This document shows, piece after piece, positions 52,976-63,302 of a stretch of 64,000 nucleotides of DNA (positions are counted from its first letter, which is position 1; each line of letters begins with the position of its first letter). Location of the stretch: NCBI GenBank assembly GCA_011032825.1, contig JAADJZ010000010.1, positions 62,001 to 126,000 on the forward strand. The letters run 5' to 3'. Source of the DNA: Massariosphaeria phaeospora (lineage: Eukaryota; Ascomycota; Dothideomycetes; Pleosporales). A program made the position numbers and the translations under genes. Under the pieces are notes generated by a model that was given only the letters and a program-made list of their open reading frames with translations, made no database searches and was not told the DNA's origin.

Positions 52976-55087
52976 ATGGAACCAGGGTCCGCTCCAAATC
53001 AAGCAAGCTTGGAGGATGGCCTACGTAACATGATTTTGAGCAACGTGACACCCCAGCATACCCAGCCTGATCAAGCGTCGTCTTCCCGTGGGCAACATCA
53101 ACAGGGACGAAGTCGCGCAAGGTTTCCTCGGGGTTCTGGCCGAGATGGTCAGTTCCAGACCAATCGAGAGCTGCAATCGAGCTCGCCAGCAACTCAAGCG
53201 TCACAGCCATCTTCTTCGAGAGGACGCGGTCAATCAAGGCCTCCAAGACAATATCATCAACAGGGCCGTGGCCATCAGAACATGCAATCAGCGGATAACA
53301 GGTCCACCAATGCGCAACCACCAAGGATTCTTCAACGACCGACCAACAATGCTCCCCCCAACAACGGACCTCCACAGTCACAGTACCCCCCGCGGCAACA
53401 GAATCCGCAAGTGTACCTCCCTGCTGAAGACCCGATGCTGCAGGTAAGGTACTTGAATAGCGTGGTCGACCAAGAAGTCCCAAAAGTGGAAATCTCAAAC
53501 GATGAGCTCGAGGAAAAAGAAGTATTCAGAAAAAGGTTAGAGGCGGTCTGTCAGAAAGCTGTGATGGAATGTGACTTTGACGGTCTAGCCTCAATCTCCC
53601 TGGTCGGCTTCGGAAGTCTAGCGTCAGGCTTCGCTACTCCAGGTTCAGACATGGATCTTGCAATCGTCCCAGAATGGAAAGATCACTCAAATGCAAATAC
53701 GAACGACATCGACACAACGATCCCACGTCTTTTGGAGAAGGCCGTTCTTGACGCTAATATGGGAGCCCGTCTTCTAACAAGGACTCGTGTTCCCATCTTA
53801 AAGGTATGCCAGAGGCCAACTGAGGAGTTATATACCGCATTGTCCGAGGAGCGTAGCAGATGGGATAATCTATCAGAGGAAGAGAAAATTGCGCAAGCGG
53901 ATGCCCCAGCCGGACCAGCAGAACCGTCGCCAACCCCGAAACCTCTGACCGAAGACGATGGCCAAAAGGCTGCGGGAGCTTCGACGCCGGGATTTGAAAC
54001 AGCGGAGAAGGTTGTCAAGATAAAGGGACAAACACCTAACAAGATGAAGACAAGAGGCCACACTTCCCAGAAACCAAAAGAGGTCACCTCGATAGCTTCG
54101 AGCGCCTCTGAAGAAAAGTCTGAAAAGAATACCAAAGGACAGCAACAGCGCACAGGCAGGAGATGGCTCCGCGAAAAGACTGGTGGACCTCTAGACTTTC
54201 CTAAAAGCGGTGTCGGCATCCAATGCGACATTAACTTTTCGAACCCGCTCGGCCTGCACAACACGGATCTTTTACGCTGCTACTCCCTCTGCGACGCACG
54301 CGTCCGGCCCATGGTCCTCTTCGTCAAATCCTGGGCCAAGCGCCGCAAAGTCAACAGCAGCTACTCAGGCACACTATCCTCATACGGCTGGGTGCTCATG
54401 GTCCTGCACTATCTCGTCAACATCGCCCGACCCCCCGTATGCCCGAACCTCCAGCTCTTGTGGCGCCCACCCGCCAACATCCACGCCCTGGAGCAAATGT
54501 TCAAAGACACAATCATCCAAGGCTACCCCGTCCGCTTCCTGCGCAACGAGGCCGACATCACGCAAGCCGCGCGCTCCGGCCAGCTGTCGCAAAACACGCA
54601 GTCGCTCGGCGCGCTGCTGCGCGGCTTCTTCCAGTACTACACCGCCGTCCCCGGCACCATGTACGAGCGCCCCCCGGCCTTCCACTGGATCCACGAGGTC
54701 GTCTCGCTGCGCACCCCCGGCGGCATCCGCCTCAAGCAGGACAAGGGCTGGGTCGGCGCGCGCACGACCATCGCCGCCGGCAAGGAGGTGCGCAACCGCT
54801 ACCTGTTCGCCATCGAGGACCCGTTCGAGATCGACCACAATGTTGCGCGCACCGTCACGTACAACGGCATGGTGGCTATCCGCGACGAGTTCCGCCGCGC
54901 GTGGCGCATCCTCGGGGCTGCGGGCCGCGGGGCGCTGCCTGAGGGTGGGCTGTTTGATGAGGTGGTTGAGCTAATGTTTCAGCCGCAGCCGCAGGCGAAG
55001 GTCGAGAAGATGGTCACGATGGAGGATATGGTTGCGGATGACGCGAGCAGTGCTGCAGGCACGGAAGGCGTTTCGGGGCCGAGGTGA
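52976..55087 (+). CDS. Cid1-like non-canonical poly(A)/poly(U) polymerase
   Basis: 703 aa, one exon; ATG 52976 in a CAACCATGGA context. The N-terminal 150 residues are Gln/Arg/Pro/Ser-rich and disordered. The nucleotidyltransferase core follows: AVCQKAVMECDFDGLASISL, then catalytic GFGSLASGFATPGSDMDLAI (about residues 211-231, GS loop plus DxD), a long low-complexity insert, and the third carboxylate in VGIQCDINFSNPLGLHNTDL. The PAP-associated domain includes RPMVLFVKSWAKRRKVNSSY, SGTLSSYGWVLMVLHYLVNI, and LGALLRGFFQYYTAVPG. Such enzymes add A or U tails to RNA (S. pombe Cid1, Cid11/13). The specificity cannot be told here. The insert between the second and third catalytic Asp, about 170 residues, is longer than in Cid1 itself. 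The last 600 bp of the gene are markedly GC-rich. Confidence 0.9.
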   Translation: MEPGSAPNQASLEDGLRNMILSNVTPQHTQPDQASSSRGQHQQGRSRARFPRGSGRDGQFQTNRELQSSSPATQASQPSSSRGRGQSRPPRQYHQQGRGHQNMQSADNRSTNAQPPRILQRPTNNAPPNNGPPQSQYPPRQQNPQVYLPAEDPMLQVRYLNSVVDQEVPKVEISNDELEEKEVFRKRLEAVCQKAVMECDFDGLASISLVGFGSLASGFATPGSDMDLAIVPEWKDHSNANTNDIDTTIPRLLEKAVLDANMGARLLTRTRVPILKVCQRPTEELYTALSEERSRWDNLSEEEKIAQADAPAGPAEPSPTPKPLTEDDGQKAAGASTPGFETAEKVVKIKGQTPNKMKTRGHTSQKPKEVTSIASSASEEKSEKNTKGQQQRTGRRWLREKTGGPLDFPKSGVGIQCDINFSNPLGLHNTDLLRCYSLCDARVRPMVLFVKSWAKRRKVNSSYSGTLSSYGWVLMVLHYLVNIARPPVCPNLQLLWRPPANIHALEQMFKDTIIQGYPVRFLRNEADITQAARSGQLSQNTQSLGALLRGFFQYYTAVPGTMYERPPAFHWIHEVVSLRTPGGIRLKQDKGWVGARTTIAAGKEVRNRYLFAIEDPFEIDHNVARTVTYNGMVAIRDEFRRAWRILGAAGRGALPEGGLFDEVVELMFQPQPQAKVEKMVTMEDMVADDASSAAGTEGVSGPR

Positions 55088-55890
55088 TGGGTGCAGCTCG
55101 GCTCAGCTCGGCTCAGCTCAGACTCTATTGGCACGGGAAATTGGTTGAATACTTCTATAGATGGGTTGGCGTTGCAGAGACTGGGGTTTTGCGTCGGTGG
55201 ATCTGAGAGCTTCGTAGCGTCTGGAAGCGTTGGCACGCGCATGGGAAAGGCAGTGGGCCTCCGCGGTATCTGGTATAAGTGGGTTGGGCCTACCCGGCTG
55301 TCTGGGCTTGCTAGATCCTCCACCCTCCTGTGCTGCATTAGCATAAGCACGGGTACATATATACAGGGCGATTGCACCATTTCAGTTCAGTTCACTTCCT
55401 TCCTTCCACCCAAATAGACCAAATGAAAACGTGTTTCCCGCATAAGCCGAATACCGCTCGCTGCTCGTACTGGGTCATCACTGACTGTTAGTTATCACGG
55501 CAGCCAGCCTATTGAACATGACTTCGAAAGAGAACAAATGAAGATTTGAGTGAACAAATGAATTAGAGTTTACTGAGTCCTTCCTATAAGGATTTGTCCG
55601 CTATCCGCTATCCATATCCCATATCATCGTCTAGGATAGACACCCCTAATTATGCATGTATCACACAAGGAAAAAATCCCACGCCAGCAGCAAAGGCGAA
55701 AATCTGTAGGTAGATCACACAGCTCCGCTCTTAAAGCCCACCCAATCCATTTACCAACCAACCAACCCTAACCCCTTCGAATCCCCATTTCTAAATTCCA
55801 AACCTCTACCGCTCTAAAGCTGTGTTTGACACGAGAGTAGAGTAGCGTAGCCGACAGGGGGGGGTTAGCGATGACGAGTGTTTGGTTTGT
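55088..55890. other. Intergenic, convergent 3' ends
   Basis: About 800 bp. (AGCTC/AGCTCGG)-type repeats lie directly after the Cid1-like stop (55095-55121). A TTCAG-rich run (CAGTTCAGTTCA) occurs near 55382. No gene called. Confidence 0.5.
55095..55121. repeat. (AGCTC)-type pentamer repeat, interrupted
   Basis: About five GCTCA/GCTCG units (AGCTCGGCTCAGCTCGG...). Fourth locus of this pentamer in the window. Confidence 0.85.
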
Positions 55891-57811
55891 TTACATGGAG
55901 CTGCGCGGCTCGACCGTCTCGGTGTGCGAGGCCTTGTCATGCGCGCCGACCTTGAGGCCGCCCTTCTCGATGTCGCGCTGCAGGGTGTCGAGGCGCGAGG
56001 GCGTCTTGCCGGCCTTCCAGGCGGGCAGTCCGCTGTCGAAGACGTCGTCCATTTCCTCGAGGGTTTTGCCTTTGGTTTCGGGGGCGGTGAGGAACATCTG
56101 GAGAAATATAGCGTTAGCACACAGTGTCATTTGAGCGTAGTAATGTATTTAGTGGGTGGTAGGGTAGCGGTGGACTTGACTTACGTGGATGAAGGCCAGG
56201 CCGTTGAAGGTGGCAAAGATCATGTACATCTTCCAGTTGATGCTCCACAGCAGCGGCGGCACGGCAAACGCAAGGATGCAGTTCCAGATCCAGTTGGACG
56301 CCGTGGCGAGTGACACGGCCTTGGCGCGCACTTTGGCCGGGAAGATCTCCGAGGGGTAGGTCCAAGACGTGGGGCCCCAGGTGGTGGCGAAGGTGGCGAC
56401 GAACAGGTACGAGCAGGCGACGATGGCCTTGGAGACGCCCGGGTGCTCTTTTCCGATGACCCAGGAAATGTCCTTGTCGGTTTTGTTCGGGTTCGGCTCG
56501 CCGTAGGCGGCCTGGAGGCCGCCTGAGACGAACAGGAATGTCATCATGCCGAAGGATCCAACAAGCAGCGCGGGGCGACGGCCAAAACGGTCGAGCCAGA
56601 GGATGGCGGGTAGGGTGAGAGCTACGTTGATGATGTACTGGATTGAAGCGGTGAGGAGCTCGTCGCCGATGCCAGCACCCTTCATGATGTAGACAATGTA
56701 GTACCTGGATCAATGTCAGTATGGTAGATGTTGAGGCATGAGCGTAGTACTTACATCATAATGTTCATTCCGCACAGCTGAGACCACATCTGGATCGACA
56801 TGCCGAGGAGGACACGCTTGACGATGCGCGGCTTGACGAGGGCGCCGAAGCTGGTGTCGGCCACCTCGCGCTCAAACCTCAGGGCCTCCTCGATCTCGTG
56901 GTATTCAGCGAGGACCTTGGTGTCATGCACGTTGCCGCCACCGTGGAGATGAGCTAGAGTCTGGAGGCACTCGTCCCAGCGGTCCTTGCTAGCGAGCCAA
57001 CGAGGAGAGTACGGGAAGAAGAACATCCCCATGAAGAGAATGGCACCTGGAACGATCTGGATACCCCACGGAATGCGGAAAGCGGCAGTGCCTTGCTTCG
57101 GGTTCTTTGCTCCGCCGTCGGTGAATGAAGCGCCATACTGGATGAAATATTGGATGAGGATACCCCTAGAGAACAGTTAGTGAATCATCTTTCCAGGCAT
57201 GGTACTAGTCTAAGACAGCAAAAAGCTCGAAGTCTGTTGTGCTTGTGCGGTACAGAAGTCATAACTTACCATGTAATGGCCCATTGCTGGAGAGACACAA
57301 CGCGACCACGGATTTCCTTGGGCGCAATCTCGGACTGGTAGACGGGGACAATTGCCGAGGCAATACCGATGCTGACACCACCAATGACTCGACCGACACA
57401 GAGAAGAGCGACTCCGTTCGAAGCGGTCTGCAATGTGGCGCCGAGGATCCAGATCAAGGCAGCGATTTGAATGGCCGTGCGACGGGAGAGACGGTCGGCA
57501 ATGAAAGAAGACGAGAGGGCGCCAAAGAGGGAACCAGCTGGCATAGACGCAGTGATTCCACCCTGTCGGTATCCAGTAGCTTTGCTAATGTTAGCTTCAT
57601 TCTGGGTTGCACAGTTGAGAGTGAGAACGTACGATTGCCAAAGTAGGTCTTGTAGCCGCTAGTGCCCAAGACACCGCTCATAGACGAGATGTCGAAACCG
57701 AACAGCCCGCCGCCAATGCTGGCGAACGCGCAGATGAGGTAGATGTTGTAGAAGGTCTAGGCCCGTTAGCAGTGCCTCGACCCGGAGCTGGGGTTGATTG
57801 CTTACCTTCAT
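55891..57811 (-). CDS. MFS sugar transporter
   Basis: Six exons, 525 aa. The first coding exon is only 6 nt (57811-57806, Met-Lys). Introns: 57805-57757, 57632-57580, 57269-57166, 56754-56705 and 56184-56098; most have clear CTAAC/CTGAC branches and the frames close. The sugar-porter family (PF00083) is shown by LFGFDISSMSGVLG in helix 1, RQGGITASMPAGSLFGAL, IADRLSRRTAIQIAAL, GRVIGGVSIGIASAIVPVYQ, SPRWLASKDRWDE, LDRFGRRPALLVGSFGMM, TWTYPSEIFPAKVRAKAVS and the C-terminal APETKGKTLEEMDDVFD. It is a 12-helix plasma-membrane proton symporter or facilitator for a hexose or related sugar; the substrate is not predictable. The usual PESPRWL motif reads PYSPRWL here. Not adjacent to galactokinase. 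Confidence 0.93.
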
Positions 57812-60800
57812 CCTGCCTATTGCTGTGGTCAGGTCTCGGAGGGATAAAGATACGGAAGAGGAAGAGAAGGCAGTAGAAGATCTTATATTTGTGGAGGGGT
57901 CGCGCTTGATGTGCGTGGTGGTCCAAGCCCTAGCGCCAAGTTGTGGTATGGGTGTATCCCCGTCGGTGTCGTTCACGCTGCCTGGCCAACGTTGGGAAAA
58001 GACGTGACGGTGACGCAAATGGGTCCATGTGAAAGGTCAGCGGGCCAAGCTGTACCCACACCTGAGCGTTTGGTTGCGGGGGTGGAGCATGAATCCCGGG
58101 AAACACAAGGGTCTGCTAGCCCGATATCACCTACGAACCGCTTTCCCCAACCACGGCACAGGCGGATCGAGTTCCTGCTGCCGGTATAATCTGGGGAGCA
58201 ATTTATCTCTAAGCGCACGGCCAGCGGGGTTTGGAACTTGGTCTGTTTTCACCTGCTCAGCTATCTAGCTGTAGAAAAAGGTGTAAAGAGGCGTCTGATG
58301 GAACTCAGTAAGATTTAAGCAACTCGACTCTCTAGCAAATAACTGGACAATATCTAGCCTGTGCGTTGATAGTTGAAAACGATGCTCCCCAGATAATACG
58401 GTAATTCTCTCCGTCAGTACGACATGTCGGGCTGGCAGGCCAATCGGCGCTTGGACTAGAGACAATGCTGTGCCCCACCTGCAACACATGCGGTGCTCTT
58501 GCTCAGCAGCACTGGTGATACTGCCATTCAGCTTCGTAGCAGCGAGAAGAGTCATTGGCGGTAGTCCTCGAGCTGGTGTGCGCCCACTGGCAGACTGCGC
58601 GGCCGCCGTGGGGCGATACAGATCTACGCTGGGGTGCTGATTCCCCAGAACCTCATCCTGTATGAGGAGTTGTAGCAACAGCAAAACGGGGCCTACTCCT
58701 GTCTCGAGTTAGAGTGCTGATCGCATCGTGGGTGATGCGAGACTCTGCGTCTTACCGACCAACAGAGCGGCAAGAAACATGTCTGTCCCGAGGCCGCCGA
58801 CTGGCGTGGGTCTGCGGTCTGCCGTGTTATGCTTCTAGACGACGAAGCAGGAAGTCGGTTTAGAGAAGACGATGATCTGCGCCCAACGAGCAGGCGCATG
58901 GACCGGCGCTGGCACGCTCGCAGCCTAGCTCGCCTCGAAGCAGTCTAGACGCACCCGTCGCTGAGGTGCACCCCAACGCCAGCGCGCACGACACGCACGA
59001 CAGAGGACACCCACACGACATACGCTTCACCTTCCACAACCAACGATGCCGAGTCACCAACAAGCACCGTGGCCGGTTGGGTGGGCGGAAGTCCGTTTCT
59101 AGAAACGCAACCGCCGCCACCAACCTTGCGACCAAATATTCAACAAGAACAACTCTTCATCCATCCGTGCTCGTCGTCGAGGACATGTTTGCCAGCGGAG
59201 TGGGCAATAAAATTAATAATAAGAAGAAATCTCTGCTCTGATCCGATTAGACGAACGGCCGAACGCTTCACCAGATCCAGTTGTGTAACAACAGCCTCGC
59301 GCGAGAGAGCAAACTGGAGAAAAGCATCTTGAACCGACTTGCAAGTGTCAAGATGGAGTCGACGTCTGGAGTGGTCTGTTATGGTGGGAAGCACCGAAGT
59401 ACCTGTACACCTCAAGCTAGGTATAGCGCGCATTCACAGTTCCTAGGCACTCGGACACAGCTCTTCGAGATCGACACTCTGGAGAAGGTGGCGGCAAACA
59501 AGGAAACGAAACGTTGACCTGATACAGGTCTAGAGCAGGCCAAGGTACAGTTCGGGGGCCTCTCAACTTCGTCTAAAAGGGGTCCGGGGAAAGGTGTACC
59601 TACCGAGTAACAGATCTATTGTCTAGGCTGCTCGGATAAGTATTACTGAAAGAGTACGATCAGGTTTGGGCCAGACAGGATACCAGCAACGTACAATAAC
59701 CCTATGGATGCACGCCTTTCGCGACCGATAATAAGACCCAGCAACTTCTCGTCTCGATCCATCCGAATCCATTGGACAACCCTAGGCTTCGATGTGCTCT
59801 GTCGCAAACAAAAGGGGGGCGAGGCATCTCGTTTGCACACGATTGGACTGCAGCTCTGCGGAAGCAGTGTGAGCCTCGACATCCGTATCTAGGTATCCCT
59901 TTTTATTGCCAGTCACCTTCCATTTTTATCGCCAGTCGCCTTCCACCCCTCCCGTCCACCGTCTTCCCAAGATCGCCATATTTCTCCACACTCCGATCCT
60001 GGCCTGCGTCGTCTTATTCGCTGCCCGCCATCTCAAGCGAACGAATAGCGCCAGACTCGCAGCCATCCCGACCCTATTCTTTCCAATAATATTGCGCGTC
60101 ACGTATAGTCACATCTAGCCTCAAGAACCCCGAACTGATACTCGCGGTAGAGGTGATCAGAGTTGAGCCTCCTGCGCAAGTACATCCCAGTCTTGCGGTG
60201 GACTCCTAGTCTCGAGATGTCTATTGGAGCGCCAGGAACGCCTCCTGCAGGTTGATGGTGCATCTGCTGACGGTATAAGCTCAGCCACTACACTGTCTGA
60301 GGTGCAAACCAGCTTCTCCTGGGAGCATATAAGGATGATAGTAGTAGTGCTGCGAGTCGTTTGTATATCCCCGTCTTATTCATTCTGCGAGGTCTCCTTA
60401 TGGAGCTGTGTTAAGCTTACTGCCGCCACCCGCAGCAAGCATCTACCCTTCCGCGCTTGTACGACACCACCAGGAGGATTGCGCAATCTATAGCGCACGC
60501 GCAAACGCCGCTCGAACAGCTGTCGTTCTCGGATCGAACCGGAATAAACAACCTCACGAGGCGAAGACAAACGGCATCGTATACACTTTCCATATCGAGA
60601 AAGATAACCAGCAAGCTTCGGTTCAGGCTCTCTGTTATCAAGCTTTGTTAGTGGTCAAGGAGATCGAATAATTCGGGATCGATCCGGCCGGGCGGAGAGA
60701 CAGGCAAACGTACTCAGCAATCCATCCACTTCCGATATCTCTATGCGCAGGCTAAGGCGCCGAATACTTCAAGAACTACGCTATCGATACGCACAACCTA

Positions 60801-60985
60801 CATAGCAGGATCGTAGAAACCTTCCCCACGACCCCGACCCCGACGTACCAAAACCACCACTACCATTCCACCCCCAGCTCCACGCCGCTCAACTACCTCC
60901 GCGCTCAGCTCCGCTCCACCTACGCCATCAGAACCGACCCGGCTCACCTCCACCCTTGCCCTCACCCACCCAACCCCACCCCACG
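57812..60985. other. Second gene-poor stretch, about 3.2 kb
   Basis: Between the sugar transporter start and the small frame at 60986. Frames reach about 139 codons on the minus strand and 105 on the plus strand but have poor composition, overlap each other and show no convincing exon set. No tRNA, transposase or terminal repeats recognised. The first few hundred bases should hold the sugar transporter promoter. Confidence 0.45.
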
Positions 60986-61177
60986 ATGCCGCACGACATC
61001 ACCAGCAGCGCCTTCATCCGCACCACGCTCACCACGTGCGACGTCTTCATCCTCGCGCTCGGCTTCCTAGAGCCCAAGGCCATGATGTCGCCCGAGCAGC
61101 TGATCGAGAGTGCGAGTCCGTGGTTCATTGATGCGGAGACGGTGTGGTGGCGGCGGTTTACGATGGGGTGGAGGTGA
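60986..61177 (+). CDS. Possible small protein or last exon, unknown
   Basis: 63 codons from ATG 60986 (MPHDITSSAFIRTTLTTCDV ...) to TGA at 61175-61177, ending DAETVWWRRFTMGWR. The composition is protein-like (a hydrophobic DVFILALGFLEP segment and Trp-rich end), but the length is short and no family is recognised. It could be the last exon of an upstream gene whose other exons I cannot place, or a chance frame. Confidence 0.25.
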   Translation: MPHDITSSAFIRTTLTTCDVFILALGFLEPKAMMSPEQLIESASPWFIDAETVWWRRFTMGWR

Positions 61178-61979
61178 GAGGGGGGAGGGGGAGGGTGAGA
61201 GGAGGGCGGTAGAGTGGTGGTGAGGGGTGATGATGAAGGTGTGAGTGAGGTAGGTGAGGGATGTGTGGGATAGCGGGTGGTGGAACGGGGGGATGTGGGA
61301 TTGCGACATTGCTGAGGAAATTAGCAAGGGACGAATGCATAGATACTACTACTAAGACACAAGCTAGGACTCAAAGATTTTAGCTGTGCTAAGCACGTTG
61401 GGAAATGGCAGGTCGTAGGTGGTGTGCTGATGTACGAAGCACGACAGAAAATCCCTCATTGCACGAAGAGACATTACTGGACTGACTGGACAGCACAGTA
61501 CAGTGTTCGCGTAGATAAGGGGAGCTTTAGCACGCCTTGTGAAAGAGGCAGGAGGCCCCACGCGAGCTCAGGGAACTCAGGGTGTGATGCAGAAGCAGTA
61601 AGGTACAAAATTAGGGGGTATGCGGTAGAGTGAGTGTATGGGTGAGTGAGATGAAGCGCTGTGGGGGCTTTGCATAGACGCGTACTGAGAAAAGACAGCT
61701 GGATATCAATACTGTAGAAAACCATATCGAAGTGTTTCCAAACCCGCCGACTGCCTCGTAATGTGCTCAACATCAAGCAAAGGCCTTGATCGCACAGTGA
61801 AGTAGCGCATGTGGTATAGCTTTCCCGGCTCCAGACCCTCAACCCAGATGCTGACGGGATATCCCCAACGCCTCAGGCAGGTGAGCCCGCTGTGCCCATA
61901 CCCCATCCGTCTCTTATGCAAAGACCAAACTCCAAACCGACCCTCCTGTGTGAAAGCGAACGGAAATCCCACTCCTAGC
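61178..61979. other. Intergenic
   Basis: About 800 bp upstream of the UBC6 3' end. A GGGGAG/GGTGAG-rich purine stretch at about 61180-61270. No gene called. Confidence 0.45.
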
Positions 61980-62825
61980 CTATCCGGACGTCGAGATGGC
62001 ACCGTCGCCGAGGATCCGCGCGACGAAGATGTACGCGAGCAGCGAGCCGATGACAATCCGCCACTTGTTGCGGCCCAGCCAGCTCTGGCCGGCCTCGCGT
62101 GCGACCTGTCCGCCCTGCACCACAGCGCCCACGCCCGCGGCACTGCCGTTCGGCCGCCGTCGCAGGCCCGCGACTTCCGGCGAGCAGTGCGGCGCTTGCG
62201 ACTGCGTCGGCAGCGGGAGGCCCGTCTGCGGGTTGATGCGCTTCTCCTTCATCCACTTTGCGTTCTCGTCGTCGATGTCGGGCCACTCGACGTGGAACTT
62301 GGCGCCGCCGTCGCCGGCCTTGATGGCGCCCACGCCGCGGGTATTCGACGACGACGACGACTGCGCCGCCGTGGCTTTGGAGCCGCCGCCCGTGCTGTTC
62401 CACCACCGCGTGCGTGTCGCGAACAGCTTGCGCTCGTGGTCCGACGCGCGCACCGAGCCTGTCGTCATCTCCTCGCTCGTCATGAACGACAGCAGGCCCG
62501 TCAGGATCGTGCTGACCTCCCAGGCTGGGTTGAAGCTCTTCGGGTGGAAGTCGGAGATGCTGAGGCAGAGGCGCGTGCTGGGCTGGAAGCGGCCAGACGG
62601 CGTGTGCATGCGGATGGCGGGCGGGGCGAAGGGGTAGTCGGGCGGGAACATGAGCGTGCCCCAGTACTGGCCGTTTTCGTAGGGGGTTTCCGCCGGGCCT
62701 GTTATGATGTAGTGCCATTCGAGGATGTTTCGCTCCGATGGGTGCGCGACGATGTAGGGTGGCGGGGACTTGGAGATGGCGGCGTATTCTTTGGTGAGGC
62801 GCTTGGTGGCGGCGGGGGTGGCCAT
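61980..62825 (-). CDS. ubc6: Ubiquitin-conjugating enzyme E2, Ubc6 type
   Basis: 281 aa, one exon; ATG 62825 (MATPAATKRLTKEYAAISKS); the open frame continues upstream but begins without an ATG. The UBC fold is visible: PPYIVAHPSERNILEWHYII, GPAETPYENGQYWGTLMFPP, YPFAPPAIRMHTPSGRF, then the catalytic Cys in STRLCLSISDFHPKSFNP, as in Ubc6, where the ordinary HPN motif is absent. WEVSTILTGLLSFMTSEE follows. A linker of about 100 residues leads to a single C-terminal membrane helix (KWRIVIGSLLAYIFVARIL) ending near the C-terminus, so the protein is tail-anchored in the ER. Ubc6 works with Doa10-type ligases in ER-associated degradation. Divergent from sam50 (477 bp). Confidence 0.95.
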   Translation of the reverse strand: MATPAATKRLTKEYAAISKSPPPYIVAHPSERNILEWHYIITGPAETPYENGQYWGTLMFPPDYPFAPPAIRMHTPSGRFQPSTRLCLSISDFHPKSFNPAWEVSTILTGLLSFMTSEEMTTGSVRASDHERKLFATRTRWWNSTGGGSKATAAQSSSSSNTRGVGAIKAGDGGAKFHVEWPDIDDENAKWMKEKRINPQTGLPLPTQSQAPHCSPEVAGLRRRPNGSAAGVGAVVQGGQVAREAGQSWLGRNKWRIVIGSLLAYIFVARILGDGAISTSG

Positions 62826-63302
62826 GGTGGGCGGTGGGTGAGGGGGAAGGGTTGTCTGTGGTGGAGACTTGTTGGTGCTGTTCCTCTTCTTTGTCAGGGC
62901 AGTAGAAAGTGAAGGGGGTTGGTGACGCAATGTATCGTGTTTAAATAGTAGAGGAGGAGGAGGAGGGAGGTGAAACGAGTGTTCAAGTAAAGTCGACCTT
63001 CCTTGTACGGAGGAGAAGGACAATCGTACCGGTTTCTGGAAAGTCTATTTACATTACCTAGTGTACTAGATACAGCAAGGCTTTGTAAAGAAAAAATCAG
63101 TCTCTCTAGCTATTGCTAGAATTTCTTATACTGTCAAGAGCATTGCCTAAAGCTACCTTACATCGGACACGAATTAATGCACGGGGGTGCGGATACCTCC
63201 GGGCCTCCGCGCTTGGCGTCGGCACGTGACCGCACCAGCCCGGCAATCCATGAATCGGTGCCAAGCACAAGCATAAGCCTTCGAAAGACATCACCAGCGT
63301 CA
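62826..63302. promoter_or_regulatory. Divergent promoter, ubc6 / sam50
   Basis: 477 bp between the two ATGs. No specific site recognised; the ubc6 side is GAGGAGG-rich. Confidence 0.4.

Noticed and set aside
53683..54264. 193-codon minus-strand frame inside the Cid1-like gene
   Set aside because: Antisense shadow of a clear nucleotidyltransferase gene, with no independent protein features.
58265..58684. 139-codon minus-strand frame in the second gene-poor stretch
   Set aside because: No domain and no neighbouring exon with matching phase; kept out for lack of support.
60457..60651. Sequence with GATCGAACC considered as a tRNA T-loop
   Set aside because: No matching acceptor, D-arm or anticodon stem could be found around it.
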